In this document: positions 9,182-19,113 of the stretch, one piece after another
Numbering within the stretch: the first letter of the stretch is position 1
How the letters are laid out: each line of letters opens with the position of its first letter
From: Clostridium sp. C8-1-8
GTDB lineage: Bacteria; Bacillota; Clostridia; Clostridiales; Clostridiaceae
Reading direction: 5' to 3'
NCBI RefSeq assembly: GCF_009928445.1
Contig: NZ_JAABNO010000020.1
Location: 48,226 to 112,225 of the forward strand
Length of the DNA: 64,000 bases
Translations under genes and position numbers: made by a program
Notes under the pieces: model-generated
What the model saw: only the letters and a program-made list of their open reading frames with translations
The model's database searches: none
Told to the model about the DNA's origin: nothing

Positions 9182-10732
9182 CTAAACAGCAAACTTAGCA
9201 ACCAGTTCCTTAAACTCTGCTTCATGGCTTTCAAGCCAATCTATAAACTCAACCTTTTCAGTTCTTATAGTTTTTGCTAGTTCAAGTAAAAATTGAGGTA
9301 CCTGATCTTGAAGAATATCACCATAGAAAGCCCCAAGCTTTGTAACACCTTTACCTAATTGTCCCTTTACATGTAGCTCAAAAACATTACTTGACACATT
9401 GTTTACTCTCTTAAGTTTTCCAAAGAAACCTATAGCTCCAACTTCATGTACTCCACAAGAATTGGCACAACCTGATATATGAATTCTTGGTAATATATCT
9501 TCTGTTATATTTTCTTCCTTGAATTTGCTTACTATTTCTTGAAGTGTCTTTTGTCCATTTAAAACACCTATTTGACAAGTAGGTACACCAATGCAAGCTA
9601 CTGACTGTTCTAATCTAGTTTCTCCACCTAGAGTTTTTGTAAGCTTTATTAATCTTTCAGCCTCTTCACCGTTAAGGTTTATTATGTATAAACCTTCATT
9701 CATTGTAAGTCTTACTTCAGCTTCTTCAATGACGCTTATTTCCTCTAAAAGCATCTTTAATACAGATAACTTTAATTGTCCTCCTATAGGATGGAAGTAT
9801 ACACTATAAAGTCCTTCAACCTTTTGCTCAAAAAGCCTATTACTAACTAAATTAGTTTTTCTGCCTTCTTTAACAACTTTTTTATTAATTACCTCTAAAC
9901 TTATATTTTGCTCTGTCCTAACCTTCTCTAAATGCTTCTTATAGCATTGAATAAAAGCTTCTGCTCCCATTCTCTCAACTATATATCTAATACGAGCCTT
10001 GCCATGATTCTCATAATCACCTTCAGCAATAAACAAGCTAGTCATTGCCTCTACATGATATAATACATCCTTTGGCTCTACTAGTTCATCATATTCTATT
10101 CCAACCTTAGGATTTCTTCCAAGTCCGCCACCTAGATAAAGTTTAAAATATTCTCTTTCATTTTCCTTTACTGCTAAAAATCCCAAATCTGTAACTGTAG
10201 CATGAGCCTCATCTTCATTGCTGCTAGCAAAAGCCACCTTTAACTTTCTAGGTAATTTGTAGCTTGTTATTTTACTTAAAAAATGTTCGTTAACCTTTAT
10301 AGCATATGGAGTTACATCAAACGCTTCCTTAGGATTAACGCCTGAAAGTGGTGACAGAGCTACATTCCTTGGAAAATTACCACCAGCTCCTCTAGTATGT
10401 ATTCCTTCTTCTAAAGCAGCTTTCATAATCTCATATATTTCATCTATACCTAATCCATGAAGTTGTATATCTTGTCTAGTTGTAAGATGTACCCCTTCAA
10501 GATTGAATTTGTCCGCTAATCCATAAATGAATTTTAGTTTATCCTTCGATAGAACTCCTGAAAAAGTTCTTAATCTTACCATGAATTCTGTTCCACTTCT
10601 ATGAGAATATACACCCATTCCACCTGAAGTCTTCTTAAATTCAGCTCTATTTATCTCACCATCTAAGAATTTATGACCTATAATTCTAAAATTCTCAATG
10701 TCTTTAATTAATTGTTCTTTTAAATCACTCAT
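9182..10732 (-). CDS. Ferredoxin-type nitrite/sulfite reductase (siroheme, 4Fe-4S)
   Basis: 516 residues with two ferredoxin-like half-domains (LTTRQDIQLHGL near residue 80) and two siroheme/4Fe-4S halves. The cluster cysteines are in ACIGVPTCQIG and HISGCANSCGVHE. It reduces sulfite to sulfide or nitrite to ammonium with six electrons from ferredoxin; sequence alone does not settle which. The ATG at 10732 is chosen because the GGGGTGAT in front is the ribosome binding site; the longer GTG frame begins inside it. Monocistronic. A CRP/FNR-type palindrome sits just upstream of its promoter. Confidence 0.92.
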   Translation of the reverse strand: MSDLKEQLIKDIENFRIIGHKFLDGEINRAEFKKTSGGMGVYSHRSGTEFMVRLRTFSGVLSKDKLKFIYGLADKFNLEGVHLTTRQDIQLHGLGIDEIYEIMKAALEEGIHTRGAGGNFPRNVALSPLSGVNPKEAFDVTPYAIKVNEHFLSKITSYKLPRKLKVAFASSNEDEAHATVTDLGFLAVKENEREYFKLYLGGGLGRNPKVGIEYDELVEPKDVLYHVEAMTSLFIAEGDYENHGKARIRYIVERMGAEAFIQCYKKHLEKVRTEQNISLEVINKKVVKEGRKTNLVSNRLFEQKVEGLYSVYFHPIGGQLKLSVLKMLLEEISVIEEAEVRLTMNEGLYIINLNGEEAERLIKLTKTLGGETRLEQSVACIGVPTCQIGVLNGQKTLQEIVSKFKEENITEDILPRIHISGCANSCGVHEVGAIGFFGKLKRVNNVSSNVFELHVKGQLGKGVTKLGAFYGDILQDQVPQFLLELAKTIRTEKVEFIDWLESHEAEFKELVAKFAV

Positions 10733-10789
10733 TACAATCACCCCAACAATTAAGTAGTATTTTTTGTTAATTTCATACTCTTATACAAA

Positions 10790-10836
10790 AGTATACTACT
10801 ATATTTATACCAAGTAAAACTGTGATTTTAATCACA
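10790..10836 (-). promoter_or_regulatory. Promoter with CRP/FNR-family operator upstream of the reductase
   Basis: TGTGATTTTAATCACA at 10821-10836 is a perfect TGTGA-N6-TCACA palindrome. Two bases further on the minus strand lies a sigma-A-like promoter: TTTACT (10813-10818), 17 bases, TATACT (10790-10795). The operator is therefore centred a little upstream of -41. CRP/FNR-family regulators commonly control nitrite and sulfite reduction in anaerobes; whether this one activates or represses is not known. Confidence 0.7.
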
Positions 10837-11052
10837 AAGTCATTTATTCCCTTAGAAGTTGTCAAAGCTTCTCCGCACATTATCTAGGGTAATTGTTTAA
10901 TCTTAGTATACTTATTATAATGGTAATTTTTAAACTATTTTATACTTTACTAAACTAACTTTTCTTTTATAAGGCATTTCTTATTAATCCGCTCTCCCAC
11001 CCTAATATTACCAACTTTAGCCGAGCAAAAAAGTTACAACTAGTCTATACAG

Positions 11053-11090
11053 TAAAGAGAAGGTCAATCCTTAGATTAACCTTCTCTTTA
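11053..11090 (-). terminator. Terminator of the 6-phospho-beta-glucosidase gene
   Basis: Stem TAAAGAGAAGGT (11053-11064) with ACCTTCTCTTTA (11079-11090). The rest of the 10733-11115 gap holds the reductase promoter and a faint element-like segment (10997-11026). Confidence 0.8.
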
Positions 11091-11115
11091 ATAATTATTT
11101 TATATTAAATTAGCC

Positions 11116-12552
<1,437 letters not shown>

Positions 12553-12892
12553 TTATTAAAATATATAATTTTTCTAAAATTAGTTGCTTAATAAAATCTT
12601 TTCTTCGTATATGCAGATATATGCAAGAAATACATTTGAAACCAATAAGTTTTCTTTTTTTATTACATATAGTGAAAAGTCATTGTATCACTTTGAATCA
12701 ATCAGATGCAGATAGTAAAAAATATTATCTTAATGTTTATTATTAATTGCTTTAATCGATCTTATGCCCTTATTATAACCTTTTCATCAGCATAATTTTT
12801 TTCTAATTCTGAAAATTAAATATAAGCTATGCTAAACTATTTAGGAAATCTTTTCGTATAAAGTATCTTCAACTATTTCTTTTACTTCAGAC

Positions 12893-12962
12893 TATGCTTA
12901 AGAACATTGTTGAATTTAGCTGTTTATGAATAGATGCTATATTAGTGAGCTAATATAATTAA
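12893..12962 (+). repeat. Intergenic repeat family A, copy 1
   Basis: Core TATGAATAGATGCTATATTA then GTGAGC, flanked by TGTTGAATTTAG. Matches the copy at 14027-14120 in the same orientation (TATGAAnnAGATGCTATAT, AGnGAGC). Confidence 0.55.
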
Positions 12963-12989
12963 ATGATTTTTTCAGTCTTAAAATTAATT

Positions 12990-13029
12990 CGGGATATAAA
13001 ACGTCTATTAACAGTAGTTTTATATCCCG
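12990..13029 (-). terminator. Terminator of the nitroreductase gene
   Basis: Perfect 13-bp stem CGGGATATAAAAC (12990-13002) with GTTTTATATCCCG (13017-13029). Confidence 0.75.
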
Positions 13030-13082
13030 ATATTTTATATAAAGAAATCGCAAAAGCGATTTTCATTAACTAAATTTATATA

Positions 13083-13682
13083 TTATTTAAATATCTTAAC
13101 TCTTTCTTCTAATGGTTGGAATTGCTTTTCAGCTGGTTCTGCTGTTGGTTTTCCAAAAGGCATCTGAGCTATAAGCTTCCAGTTAGCAGGAACATTCCAT
13201 TCACTCTTAACATCTTGCTCAATAAGTTCATTATAGTGCTGTAAAGAAACTCCAAAGCCTTCTATTTCCAATCCTGTCCAAACAACGAATTGATGCATGC
13301 CGCTTGATTGTTGAGACCATATTGGGAAGTTATCTTTATATAACGCAAATTGATTTTGCAAAGACTCAATAACACTGCTGTCTTCAAAGAACAATACTGT
13401 TCCATAGCCATTTTTAAATGAATTTATCTTGTCCTCAGTAGAGCTAAACTGATCTTCTGGTACTATCTTTCTTAAAGCATCCTTTGTTATCTCCCATAGT
13501 CTATCATGTTGAGCTCCAAGTAATAATATTACTCTAGCACTTTGAGAGTTAAATGCAGATGGTACATACTTTACTGCCTTTTCTATAACCTCTTTTATCT
13601 TCTGATCAGAAACTACTGCTTCCTTGCTAATTCCGTAAAATGATCTTCTGCTTTCTATAGCATCAAAAAAATTCTTTTCCAT
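13083..13682 (-). CDS. Nitroreductase family protein (CinD/Frm2-like)
   Basis: 199 residues, the length of the short FMN nitroreductases. It begins FFDAIESRRSFYGIS, with SAFNSQSARVILL (FMN contact region) and a C-terminal QMPFGKP motif. The closest recognisable relatives by pattern are the yeast Frm2/Hbn1 and lactococcal CinD type, implicated in oxidative and copper stress. Likely a cytoplasmic FMN-dependent NAD(P)H oxidoreductase. CGGAGG precedes the ATG. Monocistronic, ended by a strong hairpin. Confidence 0.85.
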   Translation of the reverse strand: MEKNFFDAIESRRSFYGISKEAVVSDQKIKEVIEKAVKYVPSAFNSQSARVILLLGAQHDRLWEITKDALRKIVPEDQFSSTEDKINSFKNGYGTVLFFEDSSVIESLQNQFALYKDNFPIWSQQSSGMHQFVVWTGLEIEGFGVSLQHYNELIEQDVKSEWNVPANWKLIAQMPFGKPTAEPAEKQFQPLEERVKIFK

Positions 13683-14026
13683 TTTAATTACCTCCGTAAT
13701 ATTTATTTTTATTTTTTATATTAGAATTCATATGTTATTTTATACTTAATATTAGTTACTAACTTATTGTAACTAACTATATATAAATTATATGATACCA
13801 ATTCTCAACAGTCAAGTATTTTTATAAAACTTTTATATTTTTTAGTAGTTTTTTATCTCTACCCTCTTTTTCAAAGTTATGCTAATAAAATCATAAATAT
13901 CACCTAGTTTTTTTCTTAATGCTTCTATCTATCCTATGTTCAACACAATGCTTTAATAGAATCTTTTTTTTATTTACTGTTTAGCTCTTTAATCATGATT
14001 TTTATAAATTTTATATTCTAAAAATA

Positions 14027-14120
14027 TGCTATGTTTAAAAATGTTGTTTAAATTAAGTGGCTATGAAGGAGATGCTATATGAGCGAGCAATTAATTTAAA
14101 CGCGGTGTTTTAACATAGCC
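14027..14120 (+). repeat. Intergenic repeat family A, copy 2, with long imperfect stem
   Basis: Arms 14028-14056 and 14091-14119 are inverted repeats matching at 23 of 29 positions, the inner 11 (GTTTAAATTAA) and outer 8 (GCTATGTT) perfectly. The 34-base loop holds the family core GGAGATGCTATATGAGCGAG. GGCTATG (14059) can pair alternatively with CATAGCC (14114), so two exclusive folds are possible. Confidence 0.6.
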
Positions 14121-14130
14121 AGAAAATAAA

Positions 14131-14163
14131 AAACATAAAAGACTTCTAGACTCCTTTATGTTC
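14131..14163 (-). terminator. Terminator of the yjbQ gene
   Basis: Stem AACATAAA/TTTATGTT (14132-14139 with 14155-14162); on the minus strand it ends in TTTTTTATTTT. Confidence 0.7.
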
Positions 14164-14207
14164 CTATCTTACTCTGTATTTATTTATATATTCATAAATA
14201 ATATAGT

Positions 14208-14600
14208 TTAGCCCTCTATAATCTTTATATATATTTTTCTATCCCTCGGGCCGTCGAATTCGCAAAAGTAAACTCCTTGCCATGTACCTAGCTTAAGCTG
14301 GCCATTCTCCACTATCAAATTAACAGAAGAGCCCATTAAGGATGCCTTTATATGTGCATGTGAATTACCCTCAAAATGTTTAAACTCTTTACTCTCTGGA
14401 AACACATTTCTAAAAGCAAAAAGCATGTCAGAAACAACGTCTGGATCTGCATTCTCATTAATAGTTATTCCCGCAGTAGTATGTGGCACAAAAACTACTA
14501 CTATACCATTTCTCACACCACTATCTTTTAATTCCTGTCTTATCATAGGAGTAATATTTATAAATTCATCCTTTGCTCTGGTTTTCACATTATGCTCCAT
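14208..14600 (-). CDS. YjbQ family (UPF0047) protein
   Basis: 130 residues. All family motifs are present: HTTAGITINENADPDV, EGNSHAHIKASLMG and LGTWQGVYFCEFDGPRDR. Members are small cytoplasmic trimers; the E. coli homologue can replace thiamine-phosphate synthase weakly, but the physiological role is unsettled. The ATG at 14600 is preferred over the TTG three bases upstream because it sits 7 bases from AAGAGG. A long structured region separates it from msrB. Confidence 0.88.
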   Translation of the reverse strand: MEHNVKTRAKDEFINITPMIRQELKDSGVRNGIVVVFVPHTTAGITINENADPDVVSDMLFAFRNVFPESKEFKHFEGNSHAHIKASLMGSSVNLIVENGQLKLGTWQGVYFCEFDGPRDRKIYIKIIEG

Positions 14601-14638
14601 CAAAATACCTCTTTCCTATTCAACATTAGATAAAAAAT

Positions 14639-14734
14639 ATAGATGTATACCTATAGTAACTAAACCTCTGTCTTCAACTTTCCTTTAATATATCTAGGAA
14701 AAATATAAGTTTAGTTAATAGGTAATACATCTAT
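14639..14734 (-). terminator. Large stem-loop between msrB and yjbQ
   Basis: Arms 14639-14665 and 14709-14734 form an imperfect stem of about 26 bp enclosing 43 bases, which hold an inner TTTCC/GGAAA pairing. On the minus strand the stem is followed by ATATTTTTTAT, so it can act as a terminator for msrB; it is unusually large and may also be a leader of yjbQ. Confidence 0.6.
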
Positions 14735-14791
14735 GGATAAACCATTGATTATTTTAATTTTATCACAGTAACAATTTTAGCGATGTACTTT

Positions 14792-15253
14792 TTAGATTAT
14801 ATTATCAAATAAGGTTATAAACTCTCCATAACCTTCTTGTACCAATTTATCTTTTGGTATAAATCTTAGAGAAGCTGAATTAATACAGTATCTTAGTCCG
14901 CCTTCTTCTTCTGGCCCATCTGTAAAGACATGACCTAAGTGAGAATCTGCATCTGCACTTCTTACCTCTACTCTATGCATATTATGGCTTAAATCAGCTT
15001 TTTCCTTTATAAAGTCATTATTTATAGGTTTAGTAAAAGCCGGCCAGCCACAGCCGGAATTGTATTTATCACTTGATGCAAATAGAGGCTCTCCAGAAAC
15101 TATATCAACATAAATTCCTTCTTCAAAGTTTGTATCATACTCATTTGTAAATGGCCTTTCTGTACCGTTATTTTGTGTTACTTCATATTGAAGCGGAGTT
15201 AATCTTTCCTTTAACTTTTCATCACTCTCTTTAGTATATTTATTTATTGGCAA
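14792..15253 (-). CDS. msrB: Peptide methionine (R)-S-oxide reductase
   Basis: 153 residues, single-domain MsrB that repairs methionine-R-sulfoxide in oxidised proteins with thioredoxin as reductant. Visible: [15 protein letters not shown] and the catalytic cysteine in [11 protein letters not shown]. The zinc-binding CxxC pairs of many MsrBs are absent ([16 protein letters not shown]), so this is the zinc-free form. TTG start behind GGAGGG. Likely partner: the thioredoxin at 37.7 kb. Confidence 0.95.
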   Translation of the reverse strand: MPINKYTKESDEKLKERLTPLQYEVTQNNGTERPFTNEYDTNFEEGIYVDIVSGEPLFASSDKYNSGCGWPAFTKPINNDFIKEKADLSHNMHRVEVRSADADSHLGHVFTDGPEEEGGLRYCINSASLRFIPKDKLVQEGYGEFITLFDNII

Positions 15254-15339
15254 ATCTCATCCCTCCAATTAATTAAGTAAGTATTATTATTTGTAAGTTG
15301 CTAGCAAATATAATTTAAAACGTAAATGCACATAGTAGA

Positions 15340-16794
15340 TTATTTATTTTTCAAATCTATTAGCTTAATATAATTTGTAGTTGTATCCCTATAAGTTAGA
15401 TAGCCATCACATAAATTTATATCTGTCGCACCCTTTATGTCTAACAACTTCTTTTTAGATGAGTTCACTTCATCAACCACATATATGCCATCATCATTTG
15501 AAAAATATATTTTATTATTTAATATATTAGCACATAAAATATTTTTCTCAATAAGCTTATCTTCCTTAGTATTTATATCTTTCTTATGAAGTTCTCCACT
15601 GTGATTGTTAAAGTAGTTATAGTTTATATCTTTGTCATTTAGCATAAAACTATACTCATATTTTTCAGTAGTTTGTACATACTTAGACAACATTTTATCC
15701 TGAGGATTTTTGATTGATATCTCTCCAGTATTTAAGTTCCTAGACTTCAAATATTCGTAGTCTATACTTGTACTCTTATCAGCAGCTATATCATATTCAA
15801 AATATTTATCTGTTGAACTATCTGGATAATATTCTTTATAAAACACCTTTTTATTATTTACATCCAGTATATCAGAATACTTTCCCTGAGATATAACTTT
15901 ATAACCCTCTCCATTAGTATCCATTCTAAATACTTCCGTGTTATAATCAGAATTTATATAGCCAGTTAACTTAGTTCCTAGCAAAACACCATCAATTAAT
16001 CTAAGATTATAAAAGGCTGTAATTAGATTATTTTCATTTTTTATATCTGTAAGCTTTTTCTTGTCAGTGCCGTCTATATTCATCTTATAAATGTTATTAT
16101 TATCCTCACCGTTTACAAAGAAAATAGAACTATCTTTTTGAACCATATTTGATTTGTTATTTATATTTCCTTCGGTGTTACCAGTAAATTTTATTATATC
16201 TAGCTTACACTCTACAGGTTTATTTATAAGCTCTAAGTTTCCTCCCAATATATAAGTTCCTGCTATATCAGTAGATAAAGGCTTAGCAAACCACTTCACA
16301 CCTAACTCTACCTCCTTATTATCAGAGGTGTACGCTTTAATACTGCTTGGCATAACCAAACTTTGTCCTTCATAGATTTTAATATTTTCCTGGTTAAACT
16401 TTAAAGATTTTATTATCTCATCAAGTTGCGATTTTAGAGCATCTTCACCTTTTAGCTTAGAAATCCCTTCATTAAGTAGCTTTATTGCACCTATTATGTC
16501 TGCTTTTCCCTCTAAAGCTTTAGACTTTAGAACTATGGCTCTAGTATCCTTATCAGAGTTTTTAAGAACTTTATCACAATAATTTATTGCAACTTCATAT
16601 TTTTTTGAGTTAATAGTAGCCTCTGCCCTTTTTATGTAGTAAAAAGTTGTTATTCTACTTAAGTTTATGAGTATTGAAGCAGTCAATACCAATAATATAA
16701 GTGCAGCGACTAATAAAAACTTAGAGTTTTTAAGAATTGGTTTTCTTTTTGTATTCTCCGTTTCAGCCTCATTTATTGATTCCTTTCTCTTCAT
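15340..16794 (-). CDS. Membrane-anchored TPR / DUF5050-like protein
   Basis: 484 residues: a charged N-terminus, one membrane helix (about 26-48), a short TPR-like helical part (about 50-140: AEATINSKKYEVAINYCDKV), an Ig-like segment (about 140-200, with WFAKPLSTDIAGTYIL), then repeated IYKMNIDGTDKKKL and VFRMDTNGEGYKVI units of the DUF5050 beta-propeller-like kind. Probably extracellular and anchored. No catalytic motif. GGAGGGTG precedes the ATG. Similar in style to the TPR protein at 39.3 kb. Function unknown. Confidence 0.7.
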   Translation of the reverse strand: MKRKESINEAETENTKRKPILKNSKFLLVAALILLVLTASILINLSRITTFYYIKRAEATINSKKYEVAINYCDKVLKNSDKDTRAIVLKSKALEGKADIIGAIKLLNEGISKLKGEDALKSQLDEIIKSLKFNQENIKIYEGQSLVMPSSIKAYTSDNKEVELGVKWFAKPLSTDIAGTYILGGNLELINKPVECKLDIIKFTGNTEGNINNKSNMVQKDSSIFFVNGEDNNNIYKMNIDGTDKKKLTDIKNENNLITAFYNLRLIDGVLLGTKLTGYINSDYNTEVFRMDTNGEGYKVISQGKYSDILDVNNKKVFYKEYYPDSSTDKYFEYDIAADKSTSIDYEYLKSRNLNTGEISIKNPQDKMLSKYVQTTEKYEYSFMLNDKDINYNYFNNHSGELHKKDINTKEDKLIEKNILCANILNNKIYFSNDDGIYVVDEVNSSKKKLLDIKGATDINLCDGYLTYRDTTTNYIKLIDLKNK

Positions 16795-16903
16795 TAAACA
16801 CCCTCCAAAAAAGCTTTCATTTTATTATACTTTTATTATTGGAGTTATATTACTAAATAAAAGAAGCTGACTGAAGCGGCCTTCTTCAATAGACCTTTTT
16901 TGT

Positions 16904-16948
16904 GAATCTTCCTTTCCGAATGTATCTGAGAAAAATCTGTCAGACGAT
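16904..16948 (-). repeat. Candidate structured RNA element, copy R1
   Basis: On the minus strand CTGACAG-ATTTTTC...GGAAAGGAAGAT, the short form of the element at 40.9, 43.3, 54.3 and 62.5 kb. The inner UUUUC/GGAAA pairing uses a U-G wobble that would be a C-A mismatch on the other strand. A T-rich hairpin (16862-16890) follows on the minus strand. Confidence 0.45.
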
Positions 16949-16952
16949 AAAA

Positions 16953-16980
16953 AAAGATGCCCACCTCTGTGGACATCTTT
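16953..16980 (-). terminator. glmM terminator
   Basis: AAAGATGTCCAC/GTGGGCATCTTT hairpin followed by T7 on the minus strand. Confidence 0.85.
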
Positions 16981-16994
16981 CTATAACTTTATAT

Positions 16995-18344
16995 TTACTT
17001 ATTGGCTTTTCTCTCTATCAACTTAGCCAAATCGTGAGCTAACTTATCTATTTCCTCTTGATTTTCTCCTTCAAGCATAACTCTTACTAAAGGCTCTGTA
17101 CCAGAAGGTCTTATAAGAACTCTTCCTACACCATGAAGAGCCTCTTCTATTTTTCTAATCTCACTTTTTATCTCTTCGTCTTCTTCATGTATGTTCTTCA
17201 TTTCATTTGGGACTTCAGCATTTGCAAGAACTTGTGGTAATTCATGCATTATAGATGCTAATTCACTTAGTGATTTTCCACTTTTCTTTATTATTGAAGC
17301 CATTTGAAGTGCAGTAACTAAACCGTCACCTGTAGTATTGAAATCTAGGAATATTATATGCCCTGATTGTTCTCCACCAAGTACATATCCATCCTTAACC
17401 ATCTCTTCAAGTACGTATCTGTCTCCAACCTTAGTTTCTATAATCTTTATTCCTTCTTTTTCGCAAGCAATCTTTAGACCTAAGTTACTCATAACAGTAA
17501 CTACTAATGTATCGTCTTTTAATCTTCCTATTTCTTTAAGATGCTTTGCACAAAGAGTCATTGCATAGTCTCCATTGATAAGTTTGCCTTTCTCGTCAAC
17601 CGCAAGACATCTATCTGCATCTCCATCGAAGGCAAAACCTACGTCGCAGCCTTTTTTAACAACATAATCCATAAGCTCCTCTGGATGAGTTGAACCACAG
17701 TTTTCATTTATGTTAGTGCCATCTGGATTGTCGTTAATTATGAAAACATCTGCTCCAAGATCCCTAAATGCTTGAACCGCTGCAGAATAACAAGCTCCAT
17801 TTGCGCAGTCTAATGCAACCTTCAACCCATCTAAATCAAATGCAATTGTATTCTTAGCAAACTCTATATAATCTTCTAAAGCACCAACTTCTCTTCTCTT
17901 TCTTCCAACCGCTTCTCCAGTAGGACTTGGAACACCTTCAAAGTTACTTTCTATTATTCTTTGTATTTCATCCTCTAATTCATCCTGAAGCTTATATCCT
18001 CTATTATCAAAAAACTTAATTCCATTATATTCCACCGGATTATGGGATGCTGATATCATTATTCCAGCATCAGCTCCATACTCTCTTGTTAGATAAGCTA
18101 TTGCTGGAGTTGGTACTACACCTACTGCTACTGCTTCTGCACCAACTGACAGTATACCTGCAACTAAAGCTGATTCAAGCATATCACAAGATATTCTTGT
18201 ATCCTTACCAACTAAAATCTTAGGCTTATGTGTTCCCTCTGTTAATACATAAGCGCCAGCTCTCCCTAGATTATAAGCTGTAAGTGCAGTAAGCTCAGTA
18301 TTCGCTATACCTCTAACTCCATCAGTTCCAAACATTCTTCCCAT
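16995..18344 (-). CDS. glmM: Phosphoglucosamine mutase
   Basis: 449 residues, standard length. Converts glucosamine-6-phosphate to glucosamine-1-phosphate for UDP-GlcNAc and peptidoglycan. Active-site phosphoserine loop MISASHNP (Ser about 100), metal loop DGDADR (about 240), sugar-binding GGEQSGH and phosphate-binding [12 protein letters not shown] are all present. In many Firmicutes glmM is in one operon with cdaA and cdaR, and GlmM can bind and inhibit CdaA; here it is separated from them by about 14.6 kb and has its own promoter (18452-18480). Confidence 0.97.
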   Translation of the reverse strand: MGRMFGTDGVRGIANTELTALTAYNLGRAGAYVLTEGTHKPKILVGKDTRISCDMLESALVAGILSVGAEAVAVGVVPTPAIAYLTREYGADAGIMISASHNPVEYNGIKFFDNRGYKLQDELEDEIQRIIESNFEGVPSPTGEAVGRKRREVGALEDYIEFAKNTIAFDLDGLKVALDCANGACYSAAVQAFRDLGADVFIINDNPDGTNINENCGSTHPEELMDYVVKKGCDVGFAFDGDADRCLAVDEKGKLINGDYAMTLCAKHLKEIGRLKDDTLVVTVMSNLGLKIACEKEGIKIIETKVGDRYVLEEMVKDGYVLGGEQSGHIIFLDFNTTGDGLVTALQMASIIKKSGKSLSELASIMHELPQVLANAEVPNEMKNIHEEDEEIKSEIRKIEEALHGVGRVLIRPSGTEPLVRVMLEGENQEEIDKLAHDLAKLIERKANK

Positions 18345-18451
18345 ATAATATATACCTCACTTTTGGATTTTTACTTTTTGTATATATGGCTAACTACAAA
18401 AACTCACAAAATCATTAAGTTTTATATTGTAGCAAATAGCCTCTAGTGTAT

Positions 18452-18480
18452 ATTATATGAAGGTTATCCTAATTAAGCAA
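18452..18480 (-). promoter_or_regulatory. Predicted sigma-A promoter of glmM
   Basis: TTGCTT (18475-18480), 17 bases, TATAAT (18452-18457), about 108 bases ahead of the glmM ATG. TATGAAGGTT (18456-18465), which overlaps the -10 and spacer, has a perfect inverted partner AACCTTCATA at 18586-18595. The rest of the gap 18345-18663 holds nothing recognised. Confidence 0.6.
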
Positions 18481-18637
18481 CAACGAAGAAATTACGATAA
18501 TATTAAAATTCCCATAAATTTCGTCAGATTGCTTACATTTATCCCTTTAATATCCAGATAAACTTCTTTCTCTACATAATCCTTCAACCTTCATAAATAT
18601 AAAGTATCCTAAAGAAATAAAATTAATCATAAAAAAA

Positions 18638-18657
18638 TAGGCACCTTAAGGCACCTA
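18638..18657 (-). terminator. Wobble-paired terminator
   Basis: On the minus strand AGGUGCC-UUAA-GGUGCCU folds with two G-U wobbles and is followed by AUUUUUUUA, a few bases after the stop of the 84-residue gene. On the plus strand the same positions would be A-C mismatches. Confidence 0.75.
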
Positions 18658-18663
18658 TGTATG

Positions 18664-18918
18664 CTAGATTGTTATCTTAACATGGTCTCCATCTTTATCC
18701 TGAACTTCCACTATTGTCAGTCCCTTATAGTTTTTATTTAACTCCTTTAATGCCACATCCATTAACTTTGGATTACAATATTTTAATACCTCTTCATCTA
18801 AATAGTCTCTTGAGTGCTTTAATCCAAACATACCAGTTTTAATAAAAAATCTGCAAACTCCCATAGGAACTCTTATATTTAACCCTTTACCATTTTTTTC
18901 TCTTACACTTATTTTCAT
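18664..18918 (-). CDS. Small SHOCT/YvlB-type domain protein
   Basis: 84 residues, no membrane segment. Its pattern (NIRVPMGVCRFFIKTG... LDEEVLK... VEVQDKDGDHVKITI) resembles the C-terminal half of the SHOCT-like protein at 20424-20870 (VQLPMSFVKKVIEATG... IESHDGDKVLVIIE), so the two are probably paralogous domains. It lies about 195 bases behind the MFS gene and may be the last gene of that operon. Function unknown. Confidence 0.65.
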   Translation of the reverse strand: MKISVREKNGKGLNIRVPMGVCRFFIKTGMFGLKHSRDYLDEEVLKYCNPKLMDVALKELNKNYKGLTIVEVQDKDGDHVKITI

Positions 18919-19113
18919 TACCCTTCCCCCAATCTCAATTTTCCAAGATTATTTAACCTTATATTAAGGATATATTCTTCAACCTAATAACTATTTTTAA
19001 AGTTCTTCTAACTTCTAAGCTGAGATTTTAATAATATAAATTTGTCACTAAGTTATACCTGTGCATATCACTTATTAGCTAATAAACCAATATACATTAA
19101 TCAGTAATAATAC

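Larger units (their letters stand above)
13683..14207. other. Intergenic stretch with repeat copy and terminator
   Basis: 525 bases. The promoter side of the nitroreductase gene is very AT-rich. The right half contains the family A repeat (14027-14120) and the yjbQ terminator (14131-14163). No gene recognised. Confidence 0.5.

Noticed and set aside
10997..11026. Further copy of the structured element core
   Set aside because: Only GGCTAA and AATATTAGGG match on the minus strand; no hairpin block follows. Too weak to count.
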